DNA from: Rickettsiales bacterium
GTDB lineage: Bacteria; Pseudomonadota; Alphaproteobacteria; Rickettsiales; UBA1997
Direction: 5' to 3'
NCBI GenBank assembly: GCA_031284025.1
Contig: JAITAR010000099.1
Coordinates: 1-7,976, forward strand
DNA: 7,976 bases
In this document: in pieces, positions 1 through 7,961 of the stretch
Layout: each line of letters opens with the position of its first letter
Numbering within the stretch: the first letter of the stretch is position 1
Notes under the pieces: generated by a model
Seen by the model: the letters and a program-made list of their open reading frames with translations, nothing else
What the model was told of the DNA's origin: nothing
Databases searched by the model: none
Position numbers and translations under genes: made by a program

Positions 1-1139
<1,139 letters not shown>

Positions 1140-1386
1140 CTAAGACACAAAAATTACATGCAGATCAAAATTTGCAAACCTCCAAGATATGCCTAACTCA
1201 GGCCTCCGGAACTACACAAACCTCTACTCTGCAATCATATTTTTGGATTCAAATAACACCTTCTACAGTGCCATTTGTACTTACTTCATTCAGAATTGAC
1301 CATATTCACAATAAAAAACAACGCGCGATTTCCCCATCGGGGGGGGATTCACAAAATTTAGATTTCAGTTAAAAAGACTCCCGAAC
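1140..1386 (-). other. 23S rRNA leader (5' transcribed region)
   Basis: This is the stretch between the predicted rRNA transcription start (about 1386) and the mature 23S 5' end; it has no coding signal on the minus strand. On the minus strand it holds, in order: a boxA-like stretch GTCTTTTTAACTGA (about 1366-1379), which resembles the antitermination element TGCTCTTTAACA but is only a moderate match; a short hairpin built on CCCC/GGGG around 1332-1346, containing a run of eight G on the plus strand; and a GCCT-GAGTT-AGGC hairpin at 1191-1203. The RNase III processing stem cannot be assessed because its other half would lie beyond the 3' end of the 23S gene, outside the window. I see no tRNA cloverleaf here. 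Confidence 0.5.
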
Positions 1387-1392
1387 TGGCCC

Positions 1393-1421
1393 AGTATAAT
1401 GGATATCGTTTCAATAGTCAA
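1393..1421 (-). promoter_or_regulatory. Sigma-70 type promoter for the 23S rRNA transcript
   Basis: On the minus strand TTGACT (bases 1421 to 1416) is followed by exactly 17 bases and TATACT (1398 to 1393). Each hexamer is one mismatch from consensus. The bases after the -10 box are GGGCCA, a GC-rich discriminator of the kind associated with stringently controlled rRNA promoters, and the start would fall at about 1386. Upstream of the -35 box is an A-rich stretch (complement of 1424-1432) that could act as an UP element. The promoter points at the 23S gene about 250 bases away. This fits a 23S gene transcribed independently of 16S. The regulation is inferred from family knowledge and has not been shown. 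Confidence 0.7.
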
Positions 1422-1728
1422 GGAATTTTTTAGATTGACTAACATATTAGTGCATAGGACATAGACATATTTGGAAAGAGTTTCAATAGAAGTCTCCAGA
1501 GTAGATTTTAAGATTTAGCAAAAAACAAAGAAATTAATTGTAATTTCAAAAGAACCAATCCATGTTATAACTAGTCCAGCAATAGAATTACCTAAAAATT
1601 TTCACGCTACAGAGAAATTCAACAGTAACAACACGGTCTTTAGTATATTCATAGATGAAGAAAGTACCATTGAAGAAAACGACGGAGAGAAATAGGAGGA
1701 AAAGAAACCTAAAAAAATAGCTAAGTAA
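1399..1728 (+). pseudogene. Possible decayed protein gene, frame broken by three TAG codons
   Basis: In the plus-strand frame that begins ATG GAT ATC at 1399, 109 codons contain three TAG stops (1462-1464, 1516-1518, 1693-1695) and no TAA or TGA before the final TAA at 1726-1728. The same frame is open back to 1315. The translation looks protein-like, including KKLIVISKEPIHVITSPAIE and NFHATEKFNSNNTVFSIFID, and ends in an acidic then lysine-rich tail (DGEK-stop-EEKKPKKIAK). I do not recognise the family. There is no Shine-Dalgarno before the ATG, and that ATG overlaps the -10 box of the opposing rRNA promoter, so the true 5' limit is unknown. It could be a remnant of a gene inactivated by point mutations such as CAG to TAG, or simply a chance open stretch. 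TAG is the stop codon of three neighbouring genes, so readthrough is unlikely. Confidence 0.3.
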
Positions 1729-1820
1729 TTACAAAAATGATGGCTGGTCTTTTTATGTTTTATTTTAAAATATAGAGAGATTGCCTATAATTTCTCAGTA
1801 AATTGTTACTAGGGGGAAAA
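1729..1820. other. AT-rich intergenic end, possible weak addB terminator
   Basis: No reading frame is supported here. A perfect 12-base palindrome, TATTTTAAAATA, lies at 1761-1772. Read on the minus strand, just after the addB stop, there is an AGTAA-CAAT-TTACT hairpin (1797-1810) without a U-tract. Next comes a weaker stem (GAGA with a bulge and TT, pairing to AATCTC, 1777-1796) followed by a partly U-rich run (about 1763-1776). The second could be a poor intrinsic terminator for the operon; the evidence is weak. Confidence 0.25.
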
Positions 1821-4760
1821 CTATCTATCTGTTTTCGGTTCATATAGCCATTCTTCAACCCTGCTGAGATGGTTGAAGTCACTGTGCTGAGCATTTCGAT
1901 TGGTGGCTAGGTAGCCATTTGTTTCATTGTCAAAGAAATCTATTAGTTTTACCACAAATTCTTCGGTTTTTGCTATGAGTTTGTCTATACTAACCACATC
2001 TGGAGTCCCCCTTATTTTTTCACCGCTGTCTATTCCTATAATTTTACCATCTCTATGTTTAACTAGCCAGTACTGCAAAGACCTGATGTTTACGGCGATT
2101 CTGTTGTGGGCTAGTATTAGTGCCTCAAGGGGTAGCTGTAGTTCTCTACCATTCAAGATATCGCCCTTTGATGGAGCCGTTCCCGTCTTATAGTCGATTA
2201 TTCTCAGTGTGCTACTTTGAGTTTCTATTCTATCGATTCTCGCTGAAATTGTAAAATTCTTGTCAAGCAAAGTGTAACTGTTCCAGCTCTCTGCAGCTAT
2301 AGAGTAATCCTGTTCTCTAGATCTACTGTCAAAATCCAAAAAACACCTAGCTATACCCATTGCTCTGTTGAAATAGAGTTCCGCGTATATCTGGTCATAT
2401 GTAAAATATTTGCCGAGAAATTCTTGCACCAGGACCATCAAATTTTTAAGTTTATCCTGTCTATAGATCTCGTAGCAATTGCAATATTGTTCGAAAACCC
2501 CATGCATAAGTGTACCAATTCTAGCATAGACACTGTCACTGGTCAGTATATTCTTCTTTGATAGGCCAAGGATTTTCTTTGCGTAGATGTCATAGGGGTT
2601 TAGAGCCAATAGATTTATGTTCGTTACAGACAACTTTCGTGGTCTCACATAGCATGGTGGCTTTGGCTGTGGGCGCCTCTTGTATATTTCATTTCGACTA
2701 TCGAAACTAAAACTATAGTATTTGCCAAAGGTTTTGACTAGCCATTGTTCCTTTACTAGAGCAAAACCATTGCACTCCAACGTAGTTTCAAGCCTCTGCA
2801 AAAATCTGGATTTTAGAGTTGTCACTCCGCTAACTATCTTCGACCTAACTAGAAGCACGTTTTTTTGTGCCATAAGCTGTATAAAATCAAAGTAGGAGCT
2901 TCCTACACTAGCTTCTCTAGCTGGTAGACCAAAATCTATTCTCATTTTTCTGCTTAGCCACGGATCAGCGGGAACATTTTTGGGGATTGAGCCTTCATTT
3001 AGATTCGCTATAATAACAAGATCGTAGTCTATCAGTCTTGCTTCACCCATGGATATTAGGTTAATTGTTGGGTGTATGGAGTAGTCATTGCTGTACGATT
3101 TTTCCGAAATCAAAAAACTGAATACACGACTATAGTTACCTATGCTCATGTTTTTAAAATGTTCGCTCTGTGGCAGCAATTCCTCTCTGAAAAATTTAAA
3201 AATTTTCTCACCATCATCATTGGAATGCCATAGAGCATCGGCTCCAGAAACGGTGTCGGAGCCGGCTATTTTCTCAGCTAGTCCAAGATGTTCTTCAATA
3301 AGCTCGGACAGCGACGAAAATCTTTTCCCCAGTACCGAAAAACAATTCTCTATTTTGTCTAACATTGACCACAACTTTTGTTTTACGGCTATGTTGGAAA
3401 CGTTATTTTCTATATTTTTTCTGTAGAATTTCATCCCCTCTTTATTATTACCGCCTGCAAGAACATTGTTTTCAAATATTTCAATATTTGTCAGAAGTTC
3501 CTCCTTTGAATAGCCAAAGTGAGTAAAGTGATGTTTTAGCAGACTCAATAGTCTATCCTGTCGGTAATTGCTATTATATAGATCTATCAGCAGTAGCAGG
3601 TATCTAACTATAGCATGGGATATAATTTTTTTTCCATAGACATTATTGTAAGGTAGATTCCAATGCCTTAAAAATAGCTCCATTTTGTAGGACTGTTCCA
3701 AATCCACTATGACAGCCACATTTTTCAGGCCGTTATTTGCCACATAGTCCAACAGATACATCGTAACCATGGCACATTCATCGTAATCGTCATTGCACTC
3801 CAGATATCTAATGTGAGCTAGCTCTGTAATTTTCCCATTTTTCTGCCACCTATAGGTTAGGTTCGACGGCAATGCTGAACTATATAGTGTATACATTGAT
3901 GAATCGCTGATTTCTCTATAGTTTTCATATTCAATGGACTCAACGGATTCTCTAGTGATATTTAGCTCCCTGAGAATTTTCTTGAAATGGTAATGGCTGT
4001 GGTATTCATCAATACCATCAAATTCCTCATCGGTCAAAATGTTTTCCAGACCTTTAAATAATAGATAGGTATTATCATGTTTTGATAGAGCTCTAATAAA
4101 ATCCACAGTGCTCTTAAAAAAATCAAAATTTCCAGCCAGCAGCAGTGGATTTTTCGGTCTATTGTGTTCGAAAATGTTTGCGTAGAATTTTATATTGGCA
4201 ATTATATTGCCAACGGTGGAGGTTATGTTATTTTTAGCCAGTAGATTTTGCCATTTTTCTCCGAATTTTTTCAGAAATTGCAAAATCTGCTGCCAATGTA
4301 AAGCAAAGTTATCGTCTACTATATTGTCCAGATTACTGAAGTTAATTTCATATTTTTCTACATCCGTCATGAATAAATCAAGTTCTTTCGTCAAATTTAT
4401 AGCTTGCTCAATAGTCAGAGAACTGTCGCCATCTAAAATTTCATCGAGTAGCAGCAATCTATATCTCAGATGGGATACTATTTTCGCAGATCCTATGTGA
4501 TCTTTAAAAATACTATAGTTTACGTTATTTAGCAGAATACTCTCATCATCCACGTCACCCATTGCCCTAAGTACCGGCAAAATATTCACAGCACTTCCGC
4601 TTTTTTCAAAAAATACCATTTTGAACGCATTGACAGCCCTACGACTAGGAAGAATTATAGTCATTGCAGAAATATCTATGTTATCTTCGAAATTATCATA
4701 GATAAAGCTATAGAGGCTTCCCAAAAAGTTATAATTTGCTTTTATATTAAAAAAATGCAT
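1821..4760 (-). CDS. addB: Double-strand break repair protein AddB, alphaproteobacterial type
   Basis: AddB is the partner of AddA in the RecBCD-like helicase-nuclease that resects DNA double-strand breaks for RecA-dependent repair in the cytoplasm. The 979-residue product shows the alphaproteobacterial AddB pattern throughout. Near the N-terminus are TIILPSRRAVNAF (34-46) and LPVLRAMGDVD (61-71), where a Walker A motif might otherwise lie. DYDLVIIANLNEGSIP (578-593) is followed by PWLSRKMR. The region KLSVTNINLLALNPYDIYAK (709-728) precedes a C-terminal PD-(D/E)XK nuclease domain. Nuclease residues visible are H753 in GTLMHGVFE, D843 in RIDRI, D856 and K858 in DYKTG, and Q875 in ELQLPL, so the nuclease looks intact. 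The C-terminal cysteine cluster that binds the Fe-S centre in Bacillus AddB is absent. It starts 34 bases after the truA stop, probably in the same transcript, with ATG and no visible Shine-Dalgarno. No addA lies next to it; the 23S unit follows. The stop is TAG. Confidence 0.93.
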   Translation of the reverse strand: MHFFNIKANYNFLGSLYSFIYDNFEDNIDISAMTIILPSRRAVNAFKMVFFEKSGSAVNILPVLRAMGDVDDESILLNNVNYSIFKDHIGSAKIVSHLRYRLLLLDEILDGDSSLTIEQAINLTKELDLFMTDVEKYEINFSNLDNIVDDNFALHWQQILQFLKKFGEKWQNLLAKNNITSTVGNIIANIKFYANIFEHNRPKNPLLLAGNFDFFKSTVDFIRALSKHDNTYLLFKGLENILTDEEFDGIDEYHSHYHFKKILRELNITRESVESIEYENYREISDSSMYTLYSSALPSNLTYRWQKNGKITELAHIRYLECNDDYDECAMVTMYLLDYVANNGLKNVAVIVDLEQSYKMELFLRHWNLPYNNVYGKKIISHAIVRYLLLLIDLYNSNYRQDRLLSLLKHHFTHFGYSKEELLTNIEIFENNVLAGGNNKEGMKFYRKNIENNVSNIAVKQKLWSMLDKIENCFSVLGKRFSSLSELIEEHLGLAEKIAGSDTVSGADALWHSNDDGEKIFKFFREELLPQSEHFKNMSIGNYSRVFSFLISEKSYSNDYSIHPTINLISMGEARLIDYDLVIIANLNEGSIPKNVPADPWLSRKMRIDFGLPAREASVGSSYFDFIQLMAQKNVLLVRSKIVSGVTTLKSRFLQRLETTLECNGFALVKEQWLVKTFGKYYSFSFDSRNEIYKRRPQPKPPCYVRPRKLSVTNINLLALNPYDIYAKKILGLSKKNILTSDSVYARIGTLMHGVFEQYCNCYEIYRQDKLKNLMVLVQEFLGKYFTYDQIYAELYFNRAMGIARCFLDFDSRSREQDYSIAAESWNSYTLLDKNFTISARIDRIETQSSTLRIIDYKTGTAPSKGDILNGRELQLPLEALILAHNRIAVNIRSLQYWLVKHRDGKIIGIDSGEKIRGTPDVVSIDKLIAKTEEFVVKLIDFFDNETNGYLATNRNAQHSDFNHLSRVEEWLYEPKTDR

Positions 4761-4794
4761 AAAAATTATTTAACAGCCAACGAAAGCCAAAATA

Positions 4795-5622
4795 CTAATA
4801 ATCTACTCCAACAAAATACAGACCGCAGGCTGGAGCATTGACACCAGCTCTTTTTCTATCTCCTGATTCTAGTATGTCCCTAAATTCATCAATGTCTATC
4901 CTATGTCTACCAACATCTTTAAGCGTGCCTATTATATTTCTAACCATGTGGTGCAGAAATGACCTGGCAGACACGTCAAATATGACCAGATCATCTTCTA
5001 TCCGATAAATTTTACAATCGCTAATTGTTTTTAGAGGACTTAATGCCTGACATTGGCTGTCCCTAAAACTACTAAAATCATGCAATCCCACCAAAATTCG
5101 ACAGGCAGCAGTTATATAGTCCACATCTAGTGCACTACTCACCTGCCAAACTCTATTTCGCCAAATTGCTAGAGGAGACCTAGTATTTTTAATTACATAG
5201 CGATAGTGCCGCATCTTCGATGAAAATCTGGCATGAAAATCATCCCCAACAACGTCACAACTTCGAATAACTATATCCTGCTCCGATGGCAAACCATATC
5301 TTCTGTAGAACCTGCCAAATTCGCCAACTATTAGTTTCTGTAGCCTCCTAATTCTAGTTCTGTTCAGTTTACAGAGATAGTAGTTCAACGCCTGAACCAC
5401 CACTGCTCCATCGTATCGGTTTTTTTTCAGATCAAAGTGTGCAACCTGGCCCAGAGCGTGTACTCCCGCATCAGTTCTCCCAGACCCTACCAATTCAACC
5501 CTTTCACCTGACAATTCGAAGATACAATCTTCAATAACTTCCTGTATCGACAGACCCTGCCCCTGCCTTTGCCAGCCGGAATAGTTTGTTCCATCGTACT
5601 CTATGGACAACCTGTATCTCAT
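4795..5622 (-). CDS. truA: tRNA pseudouridine(38-40) synthase TruA
   Basis: TruA converts uridines 38, 39 and 40 in the anticodon arm of many tRNAs to pseudouridine, acting in the cytoplasm. The 275-residue product starts with the family's usual MRYRLSIEYDGTNYSGWQRQ. It carries the catalytic aspartate D51 in GSGRTDAGVHALGQVAHFD (47-64), the FHARFS...RHYRY segment (129-142), GLHDFSSFR (179-187), and the C-terminal SFLHHMVRNIIGTL (221-234) and APACGLYFVGV (263-273). It is longer than usual for the family. The extra length sits at about residues 84-115, between LNYYL and IVIRSCDVVGDDFHARF, where typical TruA proteins pass almost directly from one to the other. This segment is rich in Arg and Lys (RTRIRR, GRFYRR). 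The gene follows ppiD by 28 bases and precedes addB by 34. The ATG has only a poor purine stretch upstream (AGCAGAA). Confidence 0.96.
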   Translation of the reverse strand: MRYRLSIEYDGTNYSGWQRQGQGLSIQEVIEDCIFELSGERVELVGSGRTDAGVHALGQVAHFDLKKNRYDGAVVVQALNYYLCKLNRTRIRRLQKLIVGEFGRFYRRYGLPSEQDIVIRSCDVVGDDFHARFSSKMRHYRYVIKNTRSPLAIWRNRVWQVSSALDVDYITAACRILVGLHDFSSFRDSQCQALSPLKTISDCKIYRIEDDLVIFDVSARSFLHHMVRNIIGTLKDVGRHRIDIDEFRDILESGDRKRAGVNAPACGLYFVGVDY

Positions 5623-5650
5623 ATATTTCTGCTAGATCTATAGCTGCAGT

Positions 5651-7090
5651 CTAATTCAACTTTATCAGATCCAACAGATTGTACTTTACCTTAATTTTAT
5701 ACTTTTTGTCCCTCAGGTATTCAGTGTAGCTCTTCAAAAGAGTTTTATTAATGTCATCGGAGGTACTATTCCCTATACGATCTCTACCTACATATTTACC
5801 ATCTTTTTCACCAAACTCGCCAGTTTTGCCGATTACCGCAAAATATATAACATTACCGTCGGAGAAAAAGATATCAGTGGTCTCACCAGTTTTCCTGGTT
5901 AAAATTTGCTCTATAAAATCCTGTCCATAACCCTCGTATTTTCTACTAACGTGGTTGATTTTCTTAGGTTTAAAACCGTGGTCAATCAGAGTTTTATCAT
6001 CGAAGTTTTTATTTCTATACTCGTCTATATATCTTTGGATAACATTTCTACGCAGCTCTCTAGTTTTTTCGTCCTTCACGGCCAAAATTATATCATCCTT
6101 CACCTCTTCGAAACTCTTTGTGTAGCCTTTTTTAGCATCAGTCACGGAATACACCTGGATGTCATCTCCAATTTTTCTTAGCCAGGAAAAGCTATTGATC
6201 GCTAAATCAAAGACATCCACTATGCTAGCATACTTTTCATCGGCCATCAAAACTTCTCTATTTAAATAGCCAAGAGTTTCTACTTTACTATCTGTAGCTC
6301 TAGCGAACTCCTCAATATTTTTTACAGATGACAGAAGAGACCTAATTTTACCCAGTCTTTCTTTGCCCAGAACCGATCCTAGATATTTTGTGAGCGTCAC
6401 GTATTCAATTTTTTTAGTGTCCGGCACAACAAATTTATGTATATTATTGTTGTAATATCTTCTCATTTCACTATCATTGACCTCTCCACGATAACTTTTT
6501 AGGTTATTTCCCTCGATAGAAAAAAGCTTGATATTTTTATAGAGATTTTCTCCGTGGAAAACCAGATCTACTCCCAAATTATTCAGCGAATGTATTTGGC
6601 TGACCGTATTTAGCAGATACTTTAGATTATCAGATCCTCTGATCCTATCCATGTACTCCTCCTCCGTTATATTTTCCTTTTTTAGAAAATCATTGAACTT
6701 AGCCATACCATCTTCTATACTTTCTTTAAACCGCTCCTCCTCTGAAATCCTCTTCAAAACTAACTCATCCGGCTCCCGAATGCAAAAATTCTCAATTTCC
6801 AACTCAAATGCACTGGAATCTGCTATCTGACTCACAAGATTTACCATAAAATTTCTAGAGTTGAGAAACGCCAGCTGTCCATCGGTCAGCTGTAGCGAAT
6901 AGGCTTTACGCTTTTCCTCATTAAGCTCCTTAATAAAGCCATTTATACTAAGTTTTTTGTTCCTACTAACAATTATGTTATATCTATTACTCATAAGAAG
7001 AATCCCATTTATACTCGACAGTATAAGTATCACTATAAGAGCAACTATTAAACATTTTACTCCACTTTTTTTAAATTTTTCTACATTCAT
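5651..7090 (-). CDS. ppiD: PpiD-like membrane-anchored periplasmic chaperone (SurA_N/parvulin type)
   Basis: PpiD proteins are anchored in the inner membrane near the Sec translocon and help newly exported proteins fold in the periplasm. The product (479 residues from the ATG at 7090) has a short basic N-terminus (VEKFKKSGVK), one transmembrane segment at about 12-33, and then a long charged helical region of SurA-N type. SEMRRYYNNNIHKFVVPDTKKIEYVTL (about 207-233) matches the family's YY...KF.VP....I.Y..L pattern. A reduced parvulin-like domain follows (LGYLNREVL at about 273-281, KSFEEVKDDI at about 325-334). It is clearly shorter than typical PpiD (about 600 residues or more), and the rotamase core is degenerate, so chaperone action rather than isomerase activity is likely. 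The frame also extends to a TTG at 7096, but an AGG seven bases before the ATG at 7090 supports the ATG. It lies 47 bases after the upstream gene. The stop is TAG. Confidence 0.75.
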   Translation of the reverse strand: MNVEKFKKSGVKCLIVALIVILILSSINGILLMSNRYNIIVSRNKKLSINGFIKELNEEKRKAYSLQLTDGQLAFLNSRNFMVNLVSQIADSSAFELEIENFCIREPDELVLKRISEEERFKESIEDGMAKFNDFLKKENITEEEYMDRIRGSDNLKYLLNTVSQIHSLNNLGVDLVFHGENLYKNIKLFSIEGNNLKSYRGEVNDSEMRRYYNNNIHKFVVPDTKKIEYVTLTKYLGSVLGKERLGKIRSLLSSVKNIEEFARATDSKVETLGYLNREVLMADEKYASIVDVFDLAINSFSWLRKIGDDIQVYSVTDAKKGYTKSFEEVKDDIILAVKDEKTRELRRNVIQRYIDEYRNKNFDDKTLIDHGFKPKKINHVSRKYEGYGQDFIEQILTRKTGETTDIFFSDGNVIYFAVIGKTGEFGEKDGKYVGRDRIGNSTSDDINKTLLKSYTEYLRDKKYKIKVKYNLLDLIKLN

Positions 7091-7096
7091 AGCCAA

Positions 7097-7101
7097 ACCT
7101 G
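7097..7101 (-). promoter_or_regulatory. Ribosome binding site deciding the ppiD start
   Basis: On the minus strand CAGG-TTTGGCT-ATG places an AGG core seven bases before the ATG at 7090. The alternative TTG at 7096 would begin only one base after this core, too close for ribosome binding. This is the only recognisable Shine-Dalgarno among the four protein genes. Confidence 0.5.
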
Positions 7102-7137
7102 AAATTTACGTTTATATCAAAAATTTTTCCAGCTGTA

Positions 7138-7911
7138 TCATATGCCTTCAATTTTTAAGACCTCAACTGGATTAATGTAAATTATTTTTTCTTCCTCAAG
7201 ATACGCCGAACCCTTTTTCCTTCTTCTTCTTTTTCCAGCTACAATACGTCTTGAGCTTTTATGATCCACAGTCATTCTCTCTTTTATGTAGTTTGACAGT
7301 TCAATTTTAAGTTGCTTTGTAGCTTCGTCGGCGAAATCCATTTCCGCACCATATATAGTGGCACAGCTTACCTTTGATTCGGCTTTGGTTATAAGTTTTT
7401 CCTGTAGCCCAAGCCACTCCTCCTCAGAGAATCTAATATCTTCGGAGCCCCTAATTATCAAGCCACAAGCTGAACAGGGAATAACAAAATTTAGTTCTCC
7501 CTTTTTGATGCTTGGCGATATAAGAACGTAACTGCTCACCTCAGGCCTCCGCATGGCAAGCTGCAGAGAAATCAACGCCCCGTGGTCTATGCCACATACC
7601 CAAAAATTTCTACATTCGATGTTCTTGTTATGTAGCCAATCCAGAGCTATCGTCATATCCAGCAAATTAGCGACGTCAATCTCACTTTTCTCAATATCGT
7701 GGTTCATAAAATCAAACCTAAGGGTAGAAAAGTCATTTTCAATGAATGTATCGAATACTAATTGCGTAGTTTTACTGAATATTTGGTTTCTCCTCGCATT
7801 CTTATCGTTATTATTGCTAGCAATCAGTACACTCGGCGAATTCAGATTTCTACTGTGACTGTAAACCCCCTCAACTTTCCCAAAAGTACCTTTGAAAATT
7901 ATCTCTGACAT
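7138..7911 (-). CDS. Alpha/beta-hydrolase-fold protein, probably catalytically inactive, with basic C-terminal tail
   Basis: The 257-residue product resembles a small alphaproteobacterial alpha/beta hydrolase family: MSEIIFKGTFGKVEGVY start, FSTLRFDF (61-68), ALDWL (89-93), FWVCGIDHGALISLQLAMRR (103-122), and CGLIIRGSEDI (149-159). The fold is recognisable but the active site is not. The nucleophile elbow, normally G-x-S-x-G, reads GIDHG (107-111) with Asp at 109. The catalytic His position (usually in a GANHFF-like motif) reads GAEMDF (188-193). The HPHP..GG oxyanion-hole segment is replaced by ASNNNDKNARRN. The acid position D158 remains. A tail of about 44 residues follows the fold and contains GKRRRRKKG (226-234). 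The frame extends to a TTG at 7944, but that codon lies inside the predicted -10 region and the family begins at MSEII, so the ATG at 7911 is preferred. No Shine-Dalgarno is visible. The stop is TGA; ppiD follows 47 bases later. The true function is unknown. Confidence 0.75.
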   Translation of the reverse strand: MSEIIFKGTFGKVEGVYSHSRNLNSPSVLIASNNNDKNARRNQIFSKTTQLVFDTFIENDFSTLRFDFMNHDIEKSEIDVANLLDMTIALDWLHNKNIECRNFWVCGIDHGALISLQLAMRRPEVSSYVLISPSIKKGELNFVIPCSACGLIIRGSEDIRFSEEEWLGLQEKLITKAESKVSCATIYGAEMDFADEATKQLKIELSNYIKERMTVDHKSSRRIVAGKRRRRKKGSAYLEEEKIIYINPVEVLKIEGI

Positions 7912-7934
7912 ATAGATGATAAAAAACTTATCTA

Positions 7935-7961
7935 AGTATACCAATATTTTTTAAAAAACAA
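7935..7961 (-). promoter_or_regulatory. Predicted extended -10 promoter of the four-gene operon
   Basis: On the minus strand TGGTATACT (7943 to 7935) forms an extended -10 element (TG-n-TATACT), the same -10 hexamer as the rRNA promoter. A weak -35 is possible: TTGTTT (7961 to 7956) at 15-base spacing or ACTTGT (7963 to 7958) at 17. A start near 7928 would give a leader of about 17 bases before the ATG at 7911. A small GATAA...TTATC stem lies in that leader. The gene upstream is outside the window, so readthrough from it cannot be excluded. Confidence 0.4.

Noticed and set aside
1172..1372. Plus-strand open frame of 66 codons
   Set aside because: It lies antisense to the rRNA leader, has a Ser/Thr/Gln-rich composition without motifs, and has no ribosome binding site.
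1395..1400. Plus-strand TATAAT as a -10 box
   Set aside because: No acceptable -35 lies 15-19 bases upstream; the minus-strand reading (TTGACT-N17-TATACT) is far better.
1399..1728. TAG read as an amino acid (code change or amber suppression)
   Set aside because: TAG terminates addB, truA and ppiD at the places expected from family length, so it is a normal stop here; decay is simpler.
1797..1810. AGTAA/TTACT hairpin after addB as a terminator
   Set aside because: The stem is only 5-6 pairs and no U-tract follows on the minus strand.
1140..1820. Spacer tRNA upstream of 23S
   Set aside because: No cloverleaf, T-loop GTTCRANNC with matching stem, or CCA end could be found on either strand.
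1927..7858. Plus-strand open frames opposite addB, ppiD and the hydrolase-like gene
   Set aside because: They are antisense shadows of well-supported minus-strand genes, with no motifs or start signals of their own.
7912..7944. TTG at 7944 as the start of the hydrolase-like gene
   Set aside because: It falls inside the predicted TGGTATACT promoter element, has no nearby Shine-Dalgarno, and family similarity begins at MSEII (ATG 7911).
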